This document shows positions 63,895-64,000 of a DNA stretch of 64,000 bases, piece after piece. This stretch comes from Zobellella endophytica (GTDB lineage: Bacteria; Pseudomonadota; Gammaproteobacteria; Enterobacterales; Aeromonadaceae). A model generated the notes under the pieces. The model did not search any database, was not told the DNA's origin, and worked only from the letters and a program-made list of their open reading frames with translations. Each line of letters starts with the position of its first letter. Positions within the stretch are counted from its first letter, which is position 1. Location: the NCBI RefSeq assembly GCF_003012775.1, contig NZ_PXYG01000012.1:1-64000 (forward strand), read 5' to 3'. The translations under genes and the position numbers were made by a program.

Positions 63895-64000
63895 GCTCGA
63901 GAAAATCCGCCCTAGCAGGTCGTCGGAGCTGAATGCGCCGGTGATCTGGCCGAGCTGCTCCTGGGCCAGGCGCAGTTCTTCCGCCACCAGTTCGCCGGCC
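63877..64000 (-). CDS. mnmE: tRNA modification GTPase MnmE, C-terminal end only
   Basis: Only the last 40 codons are in the window, and the gene continues past the right edge. The frame reads [20 protein letters not shown], then [20 protein letters not shown], which is the highly conserved MnmE C-terminus including the cysteine of the CIGK motif. MnmE works with MnmG, also in this window, in wobble-uridine modification. The gene end is regenerated by the island's repeat, so the protein is intact. Confidence 0.93.
   Translation of the reverse strand, partial: AGELVAEELRLAQEQLGQITGAFSSDDLLGRIFSSFCIGK

Overview
The window is about 64 kb of a moderately GC-rich gammaproteobacterial chromosome around the replication origin. 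Gene content and order (paeA, glmS, glmU, the F1Fo ATP synthase operon, parAB, rsmG, mnmG, oriC, mioC, and mnmE at the right edge) fit the Aeromonadaceae/Vibrionaceae/Shewanellaceae radiation. The urea transporter, Shewanella-type lactate genes and marine-like repertoire suggest an Oceanimonas/Zobellella/Oceanisphaera-like member of Aeromonadaceae. That genus-level guess is inference.

Layout. 1-220: leader and tandem promoters of an rRNA operon whose 16S gene lies off the left edge. 0.3-10 kb: polyamine exporter paeA, catalase-peroxidase katG, glmS with a DeoR-type regulator, a decayed IS3-family element lodged between glmU and its terminator, and glmU. 9.7-16.7 kb: atpIBEFHAGDC. 16.8-22 kb: parB-parA-rsmG-mnmG, a well-defined oriC, and mioC. 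22-30 kb: nitrogen block with gdhA and urtABCDE behind a textbook sigma-54 promoter. 30-37 kb: a two-component system with a sigma-54 activator, a RidA protein, a MOSC-reductase-ferredoxin fusion and a J-domain-like protein. 37-45 kb: lactate utilisation (lldP, lldEFG, Dld-II) with a 28-codon mini-gene between lldG and dld, plus a LysR regulator. 45-57 kb: assorted metabolism and regulation (oxidoreductase, YeiH-type transporter, old yellow enzyme with its TetR regulator, an Lrp-PPK2 fused frame, amino-acid or drug exporters, a PDC sensor membrane protein, LysR regulators). 57.6-63.9 kb: an accessory region with two unrelated HipBA toxin-antitoxin modules and a primase-helicase fusion protein. 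63.9-64 kb: the 3' end of mnmE.

The most interesting part is the right end. The last 18 bp of mnmE are repeated 4.26 kb downstream, and both copies encode FCIGK-stop. This is the attachment site used by SGI1-type genomic islands. Between the repeats lie an E. coli-type hipBA and a primase-helicase fusion of the kind reported in TOTE conflict systems, with no integrase. The segment therefore looks like a compact, non-autonomous defence or conflict island.

Other notable points are the Lrp-PPK2 fusion with a terminator-like hairpin inside its linker, the duplicated lldG tail kept as a coupled mini-ORF, at least three families of intergenic palindromic repeats, and clear operator candidates for several local regulators.
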